Shown piece by piece: positions 29,485 to 38,430 of a DNA stretch of 59,137 bases (within the stretch, counting starts at the first letter, position 1; every line of letters starts with the position of its first letter). The notes beneath the pieces were generated by a model. The model ran no database searches, had not been told where the DNA came from, and saw only the letters and a list, made by a program, of their open reading frames with translations. The position numbers and the translations under genes are program-made. The stretch comes from Lysobacter antibioticus (GTDB lineage: Bacteria; Pseudomonadota; Gammaproteobacteria; Xanthomonadales; Xanthomonadaceae): assembly GCF_000731095.1 (NCBI RefSeq), contig NZ_JMTZ01000016.1, forward strand, positions 1 to 59,137, in the 5' to 3' direction.

Positions 29485-31314
29485 ATGAAGCTGCTCGTTC
29501 TCGCCGTCGCCCTGGCGCTGTCCGCGCCCACTCTCGCTTTCGCCGGCTCCGCCCCGCAAGGCGCAGCCAAGCCGGTCCCGGCCTCCGCGCCGCAAACCGC
29601 GGCCAAACCGGTACCGGCCTGGGTCGCGCAGAGCAACGAATACGCCAAGATCCTGATCCAGGCGCAGGGGCAATTCGCGCCCGAGCAGATGTCGTTCTTC
29701 GGCGTGCCCGGCTACGACGACAAGGTCAGCGACCTCAAGCCCGAGGTCGGCAAGCGCTTCCGCGCGGCGATGGCCGAGGCCAAGCGCGGGTTGCAGGGCA
29801 AGCTCGAAGTCGAGCGCAACGCCGACGTGCGCCAGGACCTGCAGATCATGATCCAGGCAGCCGAGGACAACATCGAAGGCAGCGCGCTCAACGAGCGCCT
29901 GGTGCTGCCGTGGTTCGATGCGCCGCAAACGGTGTTCTCGGGCATGCAGGCGCTGCTATCCGACCAGGCGCCGGCCGAGCGCCGCGCCAGCGCGCTCGCG
30001 CGCCTGAACGCCTATGTCGGCCTGGCGCCGGGCAGCGAACCGCTGACCGTGCTCGCGCGCCAGCGCTACGAGGAGCGCCTCGGCGACACGAATCTATTGC
30101 AGCCGACCAAGCTCGAAGTCGAGCAGGCGCTCGGCAACGTCGATACCTACGCCGCCGGCATCCGCAAGCTGTTCGAGAAGTACCAGATCAAAGGCGCCGA
30201 GCCGGCGCTGAAGGCGATGGAAACCCAGTTGCGCGAGTACGGCCAGTGGACCCGCAGCACGGTGTTGCCGAAGGCGCGCAGCGACGCGCGCCTGCCGCCC
30301 GAGCTTTACGCCTATTCGCTCAAGCAATTCGGCATCGACGTCGATCCGCAATTGCTGATCCGCCGCGCCCAGGTCGAGTTCATGGAAACGCGGGCGGCGA
30401 TGGCCCAGCTCGCGCCGCTGGTGGCACAGGCCAAGGGCCTCAAGGTCGCCGACCCGCAGGACTATGTGCAGGTGATGCGCGCGCTCAAGCGCGACACCAT
30501 CCCCAACGATCAGCTCGAACCGCGCTACCGCAAGGTCATCGACGCGATCGACCCGATCATCCGCAAGCAGCAGATCGTCGACGTGCCGCAGCGGCCGATG
30601 GTGATGCGCCTGGGCAGCGAGGCCGAGTCAGCGGCGCAGCCGGCGCCGCACTTCCTGCCGGCGCCGTTGGTCGGCAATACCGGTCAGCAAGGCCAGTTCG
30701 TGCTGCCGCTGTCGGTGCCGAGCCCGGACGGCAAGTCCCTGCAGTACGACGACTTCAACTACGAGTCGGTGGCCTGGACCCTGTCCGCGCATGAGGGCCG
30801 CCCGGGCCATGAGCTGCAGTTCACCGCCATGGTCGAACGCGGCATCTCGCTGGCGCGTTCGATGTTCGCCTTCAACTCGGTCAACGTCGAAGGCTGGGCG
30901 CTGTACGCCGAAGCCGAGATGGTGCCGTACGAGCCGCTCGACGGGCAGTTGATCGCGCTGCAGTTCCGCCTGCTGCGCGCAGCGCGCGCGATCCTCGACC
31001 CGATGCTCAACCTCGGCCTCACCGACCGCGCCAGCGCCGGCCGCGTGCTGTCCGAACAGGTCGGCCTGTCGGAAGCTATGACCAAGCAGGAACTCGACCG
31101 CTACATGTTCCGCGCGCCGGGCCAGGCCGGCAGCTATTTCTACGGCTACAGCCGCATCCTGGAACTGCGCATGGAAACCGAACTGGCGCTCGGCGATCGC
31201 TTCGACCGGCTCAAGTTCAACAACTACCTGCTCGACCAGGGCCTGCTGCCGCCAGACTTGCTCGGCAAGGCGGTGCGCGAAGACTTCGTGCCGGCGCAGA
31301 AAGACAAGCGCTGA
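29485..31314 (+). CDS. DUF885 family exported protein (putative metallopeptidase-like)
   Basis: A 609-aa protein with a signal peptide (residues 1-21, ending A-F-A). It shows the DUF885 landmarks: H-E-G-R-P-G-H (436-442) and E-G-W-A-L-Y-A-E (from E469). The His-Glu...His...Glu layout resembles a zinc metallopeptidase site, but the catalytic activity of this family is not generally established. A GTG four codons upstream (29473) is possible; I chose the ATG at 29485 because the signal peptide then starts with M-K-L-L. It is followed by a bidirectional terminator shared with the beta-lactamase-like gene. Confidence 0.85.
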   Translation: MKLLVLAVALALSAPTLAFAGSAPQGAAKPVPASAPQTAAKPVPAWVAQSNEYAKILIQAQGQFAPEQMSFFGVPGYDDKVSDLKPEVGKRFRAAMAEAKRGLQGKLEVERNADVRQDLQIMIQAAEDNIEGSALNERLVLPWFDAPQTVFSGMQALLSDQAPAERRASALARLNAYVGLAPGSEPLTVLARQRYEERLGDTNLLQPTKLEVEQALGNVDTYAAGIRKLFEKYQIKGAEPALKAMETQLREYGQWTRSTVLPKARSDARLPPELYAYSLKQFGIDVDPQLLIRRAQVEFMETRAAMAQLAPLVAQAKGLKVADPQDYVQVMRALKRDTIPNDQLEPRYRKVIDAIDPIIRKQQIVDVPQRPMVMRLGSEAESAAQPAPHFLPAPLVGNTGQQGQFVLPLSVPSPDGKSLQYDDFNYESVAWTLSAHEGRPGHELQFTAMVERGISLARSMFAFNSVNVEGWALYAEAEMVPYEPLDGQLIALQFRLLRAARAILDPMLNLGLTDRASAGRVLSEQVGLSEAMTKQELDRYMFRAPGQAGSYFYGYSRILELRMETELALGDRFDRLKFNNYLLDQGLLPPDLLGKAVREDFVPAQKDKR

Positions 31315-31358
31315 GGCGAAACCGCGTTATCCGGCGCTGCACCGGTCGCCTTCGCAAC

Positions 31359-31398
31359 AAACGACGAGGCCGCGGATCGCTCCGCGGCCTCGTCGTTT
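31359..31398. terminator. Bidirectional hairpin terminator
   Basis: Perfect 18-bp inverted repeat, arms 31359-31376 and 31381-31398 around the loop TCGC. The outer ends are AAACGACG and CGTCGTTT, giving T-rich 3' ends in both directions. It lies between two convergent genes (DUF885 and the beta-lactamase-like gene). Confidence 0.8.
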
Positions 31399-31421
31399 CA
31401 ACCGGTGCTCGCCGCCGCGAT

Positions 31422-33983
31422 TCAATACACCAGCGACCAGCTCATCGTCCGCAGCGCGAACACGTACCAGACCATCGCCACGCAGGCCGCGGCGACCGCG
31501 ATCGCGCAGACGCGGCGCAGACGCTGCGGCGACGAACGCCACACCGCGCGCGCGTTGAGCACGGCGACCACCGCGGTCGCCACGCTCGCCAGCCCCAGCA
31601 ACTGGGCGACGCGAACCCACGGATCGAGCGCGCCGTCGAGCATGCGCACCGACGCGTCGATGCGGGTGATGATCCACAGCCACAGCAGGGCCAGGACCAG
31701 ATTGCCGATCGGGCCGAGGAAACTCAGCAGGCGCAGGCGGCGATCGCGTTCGCTCAACAGCAATCGCCGTTGGGTGTAGCGGCGCACCAAGGCCGCGACC
31801 GGCCACAGCAACACCGCCAACGCCTGCACCGCGAGCGCAAGGCACAGCAGCGGCAGCATCCAGCCCGGCGAACGCCAGCCGGGCACCGGCTGCAGCCACA
31901 TCGCCGCCGGCACGTCGTCGCTGCTGACCGCGATCACCTGGTTGCCGTCGAGCTTGGCCGCGAGCAGGCTGTCGCCGCCGACCTCGCGCCACACATAGGG
32001 TTCGACTTCGCGCCAGCGCTTGGGCCGGCCGTCGGGCGTGCGGAATGCCGACACGCTCAGGGTGTCGTCGTCGTTGACCTCGATCTTGGCGCTGCCTAGC
32101 AGTCGCGCGATGGCAAGGAAGTTGCTGCTCGAAGCTCGGCTGTTCTCGTAACGGCCGACGAGTTGCTCGGCGTGCAGGCGCGCCGTCGGCAGAGTCGGCT
32201 GCTGCGCCGCGCGCACCGGGAAATAGCGCTGGATCACGCCCTTGATCAGGTCGCGATGCAGCGCGCGCCCGGCGCTGCCGGGACCGTCGGCGGACACGAA
32301 CAAACCGAGCCCGTGCGCCGGCAGCAACACCAGATTGCTCTGGAAGGCTTCGGTCGCGCCGCCGTGGCCGATCACCACCGGCCCGCGCGTGTCGCGACGG
32401 AAGAACCCCAGCGCCATCGCATCCAGGCCCGGGATCGGCCGCGACGCGGTCGCATGCAGGGTCTGCAGGCTGTGCGGTTGCAAGATCCTTACAGCGCCGG
32501 CACCGCGCTCGTCGAGCTGCGCGATCATGAAACGCGCCATGTCCAGGCCGGTCGCCGACAGGCTGCCGGCCGGCGCCGGGTTGACCAGTTCGAACGGAAT
32601 CGGTGCGCCGCCTGCGCTGCTGTAGCTCTTGGCCATATCGCCGGCCAGGCCCTTCGGCAGCGGCTGGCGGAAGCTCGACTGGCGCATGCGCAGCGGCACG
32701 AGCACGTTGGCTTCGATGTAGTCGTCGAAGGGTTGCTTGCTGATGCGTTGGACGATGTAGGCGGCGAGCGCGGCGCCGTAGTTGGAATACGCCGGCACCT
32801 TGCCGGGCGCATACACGCGCTCGGGCTGCACCTGTTTGAGATAGCGCTCGAGCGGCAGCAGGCGCGATTCGTCGGCGGCGAACAAATGCTTGGCCGATTC
32901 CTCGAAACCCGCGGTGTGGGTCATCAGTTGGCGCATCGTCGCCGGCTGGCCGGCGTAGTCGCGGATCTTGAAGTCGAGGTAGCGGTTGACGTCGGCGTCG
33001 AGGTCGAGGTCGAGCTTGCCCTGCTCGACCAACTGCATCGCCGCGGTCCAGACGAACAACTTGGAGATCGAACCCGGACGCACCAGGGTACGCGCGGCGT
33101 CCATCGGTTTGCGCTTTTCCACATCGGCGTAGCCATAGCCTTTCGCCAACAGCACCTGGCCGTCGCGAACCACCACCACGACCGCGCCGGCGAGTCCGCC
33201 GCGCGCGATCGCCAGCGGCACCAGGCCGTCGACATAGGCCTCCAGATCCGGCGCGCTGAGCATCGGGATCGGTGCGGCCGCGCCGGGCTCGACCAGGATT
33301 TCGCTCAATGCTTCGTTATCGCGAACGAGCGAGGCTTCGACCGGGTAGCCGGCGGCCGCCGTCGCCTGCGCCACCGGCGCTGGGTCGACGGCATCGGCGA
33401 TCGCGTCCGGCAGGGGTGTGGGCAAGGGCGCGAAGCTGGCCGGTGCGTTCGCGTTCGCTGCGGCAGCCGCGACCGGCTGCGCCGGTTTGCTTGCGACGGC
33501 CGGCTTGGCCGGCGCAGCCTTCACCGCGATGGCCGCCACATCGGTGTCGGCGGCGGCCGGCGTCTTCGCCGGCAGCTTCGAAGGCACCGGCGAAACGCGC
33601 GTAGGCAGGGCCGTGCTTGTGGGCGCAGCTTGCCCGGCGTCGATCGCGGGTGCCGCGTTCGACAGCGGCAAGGCACGGGTAGTGGCCGGAAACGCCGACG
33701 AAGCGGCCGGCTTGACCGGGGCCGGCATGGGCGCCGGAGTCGGCGCGGCTTTGACCGGCTCGGCTTTTGCGGGCTCGGCTTTCGCGGGCTCGGCTTTGGC
33801 CGGCGCGGGTTTGGGCGGGGTTTGGGTCGGCTCCGGCTTGACCGCCTCGGGCTGGTCCGGTCGAGGCGAGGCGCCGGTCGCAGCCTCGGCCGGCGGCGGC
33901 GACTGCGCCCACAGGGAACCGGCCAACATCATCACCGCGACGCCGGACATCGCGATGCCGCGCATCGAACGCTTGGACTTCAT
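31422..33983 (-). CDS. Large beta-lactamase-fold serine hydrolase with Pro/Ala linker and C-terminal membrane segments
   Basis: An 853-aa protein in four parts: a signal peptide (about 1-26); a low-complexity Pro/Ala/Lys linker (about 30-210) with tandem A-K-A-E-P units; a class C beta-lactamase/D-Ala-D-Ala-peptidase-like domain (about 240-660); and several membrane helices (about 700-853). The nucleophile motif S-I-S-K (S305, K308), the Y-S-N triad (Y399) and H-G-G (540-542) are present, so the site looks intact. Members act on cell-wall peptides, as esterases, or on D-amino peptides; true beta-lactam resistance cannot be assumed. The linker could span the periplasm. It is divergent from the XRE-cupin regulator. 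Confidence 0.88.
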   Translation of the reverse strand: MKSKRSMRGIAMSGVAVMMLAGSLWAQSPPPAEAATGASPRPDQPEAVKPEPTQTPPKPAPAKAEPAKAEPAKAEPVKAAPTPAPMPAPVKPAASSAFPATTRALPLSNAAPAIDAGQAAPTSTALPTRVSPVPSKLPAKTPAAADTDVAAIAVKAAPAKPAVASKPAQPVAAAAANANAPASFAPLPTPLPDAIADAVDPAPVAQATAAAGYPVEASLVRDNEALSEILVEPGAAAPIPMLSAPDLEAYVDGLVPLAIARGGLAGAVVVVVRDGQVLLAKGYGYADVEKRKPMDAARTLVRPGSISKLFVWTAAMQLVEQGKLDLDLDADVNRYLDFKIRDYAGQPATMRQLMTHTAGFEESAKHLFAADESRLLPLERYLKQVQPERVYAPGKVPAYSNYGAALAAYIVQRISKQPFDDYIEANVLVPLRMRQSSFRQPLPKGLAGDMAKSYSSAGGAPIPFELVNPAPAGSLSATGLDMARFMIAQLDERGAGAVRILQPHSLQTLHATASRPIPGLDAMALGFFRRDTRGPVVIGHGGATEAFQSNLVLLPAHGLGLFVSADGPGSAGRALHRDLIKGVIQRYFPVRAAQQPTLPTARLHAEQLVGRYENSRASSSNFLAIARLLGSAKIEVNDDDTLSVSAFRTPDGRPKRWREVEPYVWREVGGDSLLAAKLDGNQVIAVSSDDVPAAMWLQPVPGWRSPGWMLPLLCLALAVQALAVLLWPVAALVRRYTQRRLLLSERDRRLRLLSFLGPIGNLVLALLWLWIITRIDASVRMLDGALDPWVRVAQLLGLASVATAVVAVLNARAVWRSSPQRLRRVCAIAVAAACVAMVWYVFALRTMSWSLVY

Positions 33984-34112
33984 CTAACCCCCGAAAGCAG
34001 CTGCACCGTCGCCGGGTATTCCGCCGGCATGCGTTGCCGGTCGCTCCAGGCGCGGACGTTCGCGGCGAGTGTACGCGTTCGGGCCCGGGGTTCATTCGCG
34101 CAGGAGCTGGAG

Positions 34113-34142
34113 CAAATCCCCCTACCCCCTTCAAAGGGGGAT
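34113..34142. repeat. CCCCCTTT/AAAGGGGG repeat copy
   Basis: GCAAATCCCCCTACCCCC followed by TTTCAAAGGGGGA. One unit of the dispersed family, lying in the 517-bp region between the divergent beta-lactamase-like and XRE genes. The rest of that region (33984-34500) shows only the operator candidate and possible promoters. Confidence 0.75.
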
Positions 34143-34406
34143 CGTCTGGGGAGTCGCGCGCTTGAACGGGAGGGTCGCTCGGACGGTTGAAGGAGGAGGC
34201 GCTCGGCCGCGAGATTCGTCGGTCGGCGCGCCAACGCCGCCACCGATGATGTGCAGGTCTTGCGAGTGCCGGAAACCGCGACGGTGGTCGCGCCCGAATC
34301 CGCCCGGCATGGCCGATTCGGCGGCCGCTTACCGCAGCGGCGGCAACGGCCCGGGCCTGCTTCGACCGGCTGCCGGATTCCGGGATCGTTTTTCCGAATC
34401 GGCAAA

Positions 34407-34423
34407 TTACTTTCAATAAGTAA
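34407..34423. promoter_or_regulatory. Palindromic operator candidate upstream of the XRE regulator
   Basis: TTACTT and AAGTAA arms separated by TCAAT, inside an AT-rich island in otherwise GC-rich DNA. It ends 77 bp before the regulator start. A short symmetric site here fits autoregulation by a dimeric helix-turn-helix protein, and possible control of the divergent gene. Confidence 0.5.
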
Positions 34424-34500
34424 ACAACGGTTGGCTTTCGCGGCTTGGCAAGGCCCGGGGGGCCGCCTAGAGTCGTCCGTGACCCCTCTCGGCCGCCTTC

Positions 34501-35208
34501 ATGCCCGCCAAGCGCAGCCAGAACGTAACCACGGCCGCACCCGCGGTCCCGAATCCCGGGATCGCGCTGCGGATGCTGCGTCGTCAGCGGGGCTGGACCC
34601 TGGCCGAGATCGGCGCGCGCACCGGCCTGCCGATTTCGACCTTGTCGAAGATCGAGAACGGCAAGATGTCGTTGAGTTTCGACAAGCTCACGCGCATCGC
34701 CCAGGGCCTGGAAGTCGACATCGGCGAGTTGTTCTCGTCGCCGCCGGCGGGCGTCAACGAAAACTTCAGCGGACGCCGCAGCATCACCCGCGCCGGCGAG
34801 GGCTATGCGATCCGCACCGAGCACTACCACCACTTCTATCCGGCCTCGGAACTGCTCAACAAGCGCCTGGTGCCGATCATCGCCGAGGTCCACGCGCGTT
34901 CGCTGGAAGAGTTCGGCGACCTGATCCGCCACACCGGCGAAGAGTTCGCCCTGGTCCTGGAAGGCACGATCGAACTGCACAGCGAGCTGTATGCGCCGGC
35001 GCGCCTGGACGTCGGCGATTCGATCTATTTCGACAGCGCGATGGGCCATGCCTACATCGCCGCATCGGCGAGTCCGTGCCGCGTGCTCGCCGTGTGTTCG
35101 GGCAACGAAGCGCATTTGCGCGAAGCGCTGTCGCGCAAGATCGCGTCCGAGCCGATCCGCGTGTCCGCTGCGCGGCCGCCTAAAATCCGGCGCAGCGCCA
35201 GCCTCTGA
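34501..35208 (+). CDS. XRE-family regulator with cupin sensor domain
   Basis: A 235-aa cytosolic protein. Residues about 20-80 form an XRE helix-turn-helix (M-L-R-R-Q-R-G-W-T-L-A-E-I, then I-S-T-L-S-K-I-E-N-G-K), and residues about 140-210 a cupin domain (H-T-G-E-E-F-A-L-V-L-E-G, then D-S-I-Y-F-D-S). Regulators of this type sense amino acids, polyamines or other small ligands through the cupin. A TAGAGT -10-like element lies about 30 bp upstream. A symmetric TTACTT-N5-AAGTAA site is nearby. It stands alone and is divergent from the beta-lactamase-like gene; PsdR and SutR are relatives by architecture only. Confidence 0.9.
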   Translation: MPAKRSQNVTTAAPAVPNPGIALRMLRRQRGWTLAEIGARTGLPISTLSKIENGKMSLSFDKLTRIAQGLEVDIGELFSSPPAGVNENFSGRRSITRAGEGYAIRTEHYHHFYPASELLNKRLVPIIAEVHARSLEEFGDLIRHTGEEFALVLEGTIELHSELYAPARLDVGDSIYFDSAMGHAYIAASASPCRVLAVCSGNEAHLREALSRKIASEPIRVSAARPPKIRRSASL

Positions 35209-35322
35209 GCGCTGCGGATAGGGCATGGCCCCGGCGGCGAACGCTCGCGCGCAAGGGCCTTTCGTCCAGGCAACTGCGGATAACGGTCACATGGGCCGCA
35301 AACGCCGGTCACGACGTCGGAT

Positions 35323-35337
35323 TTTCGCATTGCGAAA
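35323..35337. promoter_or_regulatory. Perfect 15-bp palindrome TTTCGCA-T-TGCGAAA
   Basis: Seven-base arms around one base, between the XRE gene and the end of the YdcF-like gene. It is not followed by a T-tract and is short for a terminator, so a protein-binding site is possible. No function can be assigned. Confidence 0.3.
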
Positions 35338-35438
35338 CTGCCCGGCCCACCCCGCCCGGACCAAGCGGGCCCGGACGAAGCCGGCCCGGACCCAACCCGC
35401 TCGAAGCCGGCGCGCCGGATGCGCGCGGCCCGGTCGCT

Positions 35439-36143
35439 TCAGCTGACGCGAGCGAGCATGCGCCGGTTGCCGGTCAGCCGCGCCCAGCGCGCGCCGATGT
35501 CGCTCATGCACACGTAGGCCGCTTCGCCGGCCAGGCGCCACAGCATGCGCGGGCTCAGGTTCAGGCGCGGCTCGGCGGCGCACAGCTCCCAGTCGTAACC
35601 GAGCTGGCGCGCGAACAAGGCGCAACGCGCGAGGTGGTAGCGGCTGCTCAGCAGGGTGACGCGCGAGCGCATGCCCTCGCCGAGCATCGCCCGAGCATTG
35701 CGCAGGTTCTGCAAGGTGTCGCGCGATTCCGATTCCAGTTGCATCGGCGCATCCGAAGCGAAGCCGCGCGCGAGCAAGCCGTGACGCGCGAGCTCGGCTT
35801 CGCTGGGTTCGTTGGCGGCGCCGCCGCCGAGCAACACGACGTTGCGCGGCGGACGTTCGCGCCACAGCGACACCGCGCGATCCAGGCGCGCCTCGAAGTC
35901 CTGGTCCAGCCGCCCACCCGGCGCATGCTTGCCGAACAACAACACGCATTCGCCGCGTTCGGGCTGGCAGGGCGCATTGCGCGCGACCCGCAGCACGTGC
36001 ACGAAATAACCGACATAGACCAGCCCGGCGCTGAGCACGCACGCGGCCGAGGCGACCACGGCCACATGCAGCACGTCGCGATCGCCCAACAGGGACAGGC
36101 GGTGGCCGAGGCGATTGGACATGGAAGCGGGCGCGACCTGCAT
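35439..36143 (-). CDS. YdcF/SanA-like (DUF218) membrane protein
   Basis: A 234-aa protein with one N-terminal membrane helix (about residues 27-50) and a DUF218 domain. Typical segments are V-L-L-F-G-K-H, L-L-G-G-G-A-A-N-E-P-S-E-A, E-S-E-S-R-D-T-L-Q-N, and L-L-S-S-R-Y-H-L-A-R. The conserved acidic and histidine residues suggest an envelope enzyme or binding protein; roles in wall or lipid metabolism are proposed for relatives. The start is uncertain: ATGs at 36143 and 36122 are both in frame and neither has a good ribosome-binding site. It is divergent from the pigment ketosynthase, so it may or may not belong to that locus. Confidence 0.75.
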   Translation of the reverse strand: MQVAPASMSNRLGHRLSLLGDRDVLHVAVVASAACVLSAGLVYVGYFVHVLRVARNAPCQPERGECVLLFGKHAPGGRLDQDFEARLDRAVSLWRERPPRNVVLLGGGAANEPSEAELARHGLLARGFASDAPMQLESESRDTLQNLRNARAMLGEGMRSRVTLLSSRYHLARCALFARQLGYDWELCAAEPRLNLSPRMLWRLAGEAAYVCMSDIGARWARLTGNRRMLARVS

Positions 36144-36338
36144 GGGAAGGAAAACGGGGACGGAGGTACGACAGCGGTATGAGGGCGCAGCGCGGCGAGC
36201 GCAAGCACGACGCCGCGGCACAGCCTCCGGCGCAGACGTATTCGATCGCCCGCGCATGAAGCATTCAGCCTCGCAGCGCCTGCGGCCGCCGCCCTGGCCC
36301 GTGCGGCCCGCCCCCGGCGGTGCCCGAGCGCCCCTCGC

Positions 36339-36344
36339 TATACT
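36339..36344 (+). promoter_or_regulatory. -10-like TATACT upstream of the pigment ketosynthase
   Basis: TATACT is the best -10 match between the divergent YdcF-like and ketosynthase genes, giving a leader of about 50 nt. No good -35 is visible. Confidence 0.35.
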
Positions 36345-36400
36345 GCGGGCGTTCCCCACCGCGCGATTCTACCGACTACGTGACGTCCCCACCTTTACCG

Positions 36401-37603
36401 ATGCCGCCGCTGGCGATCCGCGCCTACACCGCGACCACCGCGCTCGGCCGCGGCCTGGACGCCCAGGCGAGCGCCTTGCGCGAACGGCGCAGCGGCCTGC
36501 GACGCAACGATTTCGCCCCGCTCGCCGCCGGCGAGGCGCCGCTGGACTGCTGGATCGGCCGCGTCGACGGGCTCGAACAGGCCGCCCTGCCGGCCGAGCT
36601 GAGCCAGTGGGAGTGCCGCAACAACCGCCTGGCCTGGCTGAGCCTGCAGCACGACGGCGTGCGCGAGGCACTGGACGCGGTGGTCGCGCGCCATGGCGCC
36701 GAGCGGGTCGCGGTGATCCTCGGCACTTCGACCTCGAGCATCGGCGCGACCGAAGAGGCCTATAGCCGCCTGCGCAACGACGGACGCGAATTCCCCGAAG
36801 ACCTGGCCCGGCCGACCCTGCATACGCCGCACTCGCTCGGCGCCTTCGTCGCCGCCGCGACCGGCCTGCGCGGCCCCTGCGTGACCGTCGCCACCGCCTG
36901 CTCGTCGAGCGCCAAGGTGTTCGCCCAGGCCGCCCGCCTGATCGCCGCGGGCGTCGCCGACGCGGCCCTGGTCGGCGGCGTCGACACCCTGTGCGGCAGC
37001 GTGTTGTTCGGCTTCAACTCGCTGCAACTGGTCTCCAACGCACCCTGCCGCCCCTTCGATGCCGAACGCGTCGGGCTGTCGCTCGGCGAAGCCGGCGGAT
37101 ACGCCGTGCTCGAACGCCTCGACGCCGGCGAACGCGCCGCACTGGAACTGCGCGGCTACGGCGAATCCAGCGATGCCCACCACATGTCCTCGCCGCATCC
37201 CGAAGGCCTGGGCGCGCGCCTGGCGATGGGCGATGCGATGACCCGCGCCGGCATCGACGCGGCCGAGGTCGGTTATCTGAACCTGCACGGCACCGCCACC
37301 CCGGCCAACGACAAGATCGAGGCGCTGGCGATCGCCGCGCTGTTCCCCGCCACCCTGCACGCCTCCTCGACCAAAGGCTGGACCGGGCATACGCTCGGCG
37401 CCGCCGGCATCGTCGAGTCGGCCTTCGCCTTGCTCGCACTCGAACGCGAGCATCTGCCGGGCACGCTCAACAGCGTGCTGCCCGACCCGGCCAACGGCCC
37501 GCAGATCCGCTTCGATTCGGCCGACACCCGGATCCGTTATGCCATGAACAATTCCTTCGGCTTCGGCGGCAACAACTGCTCGCTCGTGTTCGCGCGCCCA
37601 TGA
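36401..37603 (+). CDS. Aryl-polyene/xanthomonadin beta-ketoacyl-ACP synthase (FabF-like)
   Basis: A 400-aa condensing enzyme with the full Cys-His-His triad: C167 in T-A-C-S-S-S, H296 in L-H-G-T-A-T, and H330 in G-W-T-G-H-T-L-G. It would extend an aryl starter on ACP with malonyl units. The next gene is a chain-length-factor-like partner that overlaps it by four bases (ATGA), so the two likely form a heterodimer, as in type II polyketide systems. The ATG at 36401 starts the conserved P-L-A-I-R-A-Y strand; longer starts are in GC-rich sequence without homology. It begins the plus-strand arm of the pigment locus. Confidence 0.92.
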   Translation: MPPLAIRAYTATTALGRGLDAQASALRERRSGLRRNDFAPLAAGEAPLDCWIGRVDGLEQAALPAELSQWECRNNRLAWLSLQHDGVREALDAVVARHGAERVAVILGTSTSSIGATEEAYSRLRNDGREFPEDLARPTLHTPHSLGAFVAAATGLRGPCVTVATACSSSAKVFAQAARLIAAGVADAALVGGVDTLCGSVLFGFNSLQLVSNAPCRPFDAERVGLSLGEAGGYAVLERLDAGERAALELRGYGESSDAHHMSSPHPEGLGARLAMGDAMTRAGIDAAEVGYLNLHGTATPANDKIEALAIAALFPATLHASSTKGWTGHTLGAAGIVESAFALLALEREHLPGTLNSVLPDPANGPQIRFDSADTRIRYAMNNSFGFGGNNCSLVFARP

Positions 37604-38430
37604 CCGCCTCCGACTTCGCCCAACCGGCGACACGCTCGCCGGTGCTCACCGCCGTCGTCGAAAGCGTCGGCTACTGGAGCCGCGGCCTGCCCTCGTGGGA
37701 AGCCGCGCGCGCCTACGCCGTGCACGGCGATCTCCCCGCCGACGCGCCGTCGCGGCCGTCGCCGCAATTGCTGGCGCCGAACGAACGCCGGCGCGCACCG
37801 GAAACGGTGGCGGTGGCGCTCGAAGTCGCACTCGCCGCCTGCCAGGCCGCGAACCGCGATCCGGCCGGCCTGCCGTCGGTGTTCGTGTCCTGCCACGGCG
37901 ACATGGCGATCACCGACTACATGTGCGCCACCCTGGCCAGCGAACCGCGCACGATCTCGCCGACCCGCTTCCACAATTCGGTGCACAACGCCGCCGCCGG
38001 CTACTGGACCATCGGCGCCGGCGCGATGCAGCCGGCGACCGCGCTGAGCGCGCTCGACGCCAGCTTCGCCCAGGGCCTGATCGAAGCGCTGGCCCAGATC
38101 GCCGCCGGCGACGAGGCGGTGCTGCTGGTCGGCTACGACGGTACCGCGACCGGCCCGCTGCAGACGATGTGGGGCAGCGACGGCCTGCTCGGTGCGGCGC
38201 TGGTGCTCGCGCGCGCGCCGGCCGATCGCCGCGCGACCGGCCCGCTGTTGCGCGCCTGGCTCGGCGACGAGCCGCCGTCGCCGCTCGAAGGCAAGCTGTC
38301 TCGCCGCGAAACCGGCAACGCCAGCGCCGCGATGCTGCCCTTGTTCGACGCCTTGGCCTCGGGCCATGATCGGCTCGCATTACCGGCCGGTGGCGGCCGA
38401 ACCCTGCGGGTGGAGCTCGTCCATGACTGA
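37600..38430 (+). CDS. Ketosynthase-like chain-length factor of the pigment system
   Basis: A 276-aa protein related to the N-terminal half of ketosynthases, with the F-H-N-S-V-H-N-A-A-A-G-Y-W segment that marks the chain-length-factor-like subunit of aryl-polyene clusters. It has no active-site Cys in the expected place, fitting a non-catalytic partner that pairs with the preceding ketosynthase and sets polyene length. The start is set by the ATGA overlap with the ketosynthase stop. Longer frames upstream overlap the ketosynthase and are shadows. It overlaps the glycosyltransferase gene by 8 bp. Confidence 0.88.
   Translation: MTASDFAQPATRSPVLTAVVESVGYWSRGLPSWEAARAYAVHGDLPADAPSRPSPQLLAPNERRRAPETVAVALEVALAACQAANRDPAGLPSVFVSCHGDMAITDYMCATLASEPRTISPTRFHNSVHNAAAGYWTIGAGAMQPATALSALDASFAQGLIEALAQIAAGDEAVLLVGYDGTATGPLQTMWGSDGLLGAALVLARAPADRRATGPLLRAWLGDEPPSPLEGKLSRRETGNASAAMLPLFDALASGHDRLALPAGGGRTLRVELVHD

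Noticed and set aside
36991-37599. Upstream extension of the chain-length-factor frame
   Set aside because: It lies over the ketosynthase in another frame; the ATGA start at 37600 gives the family length.
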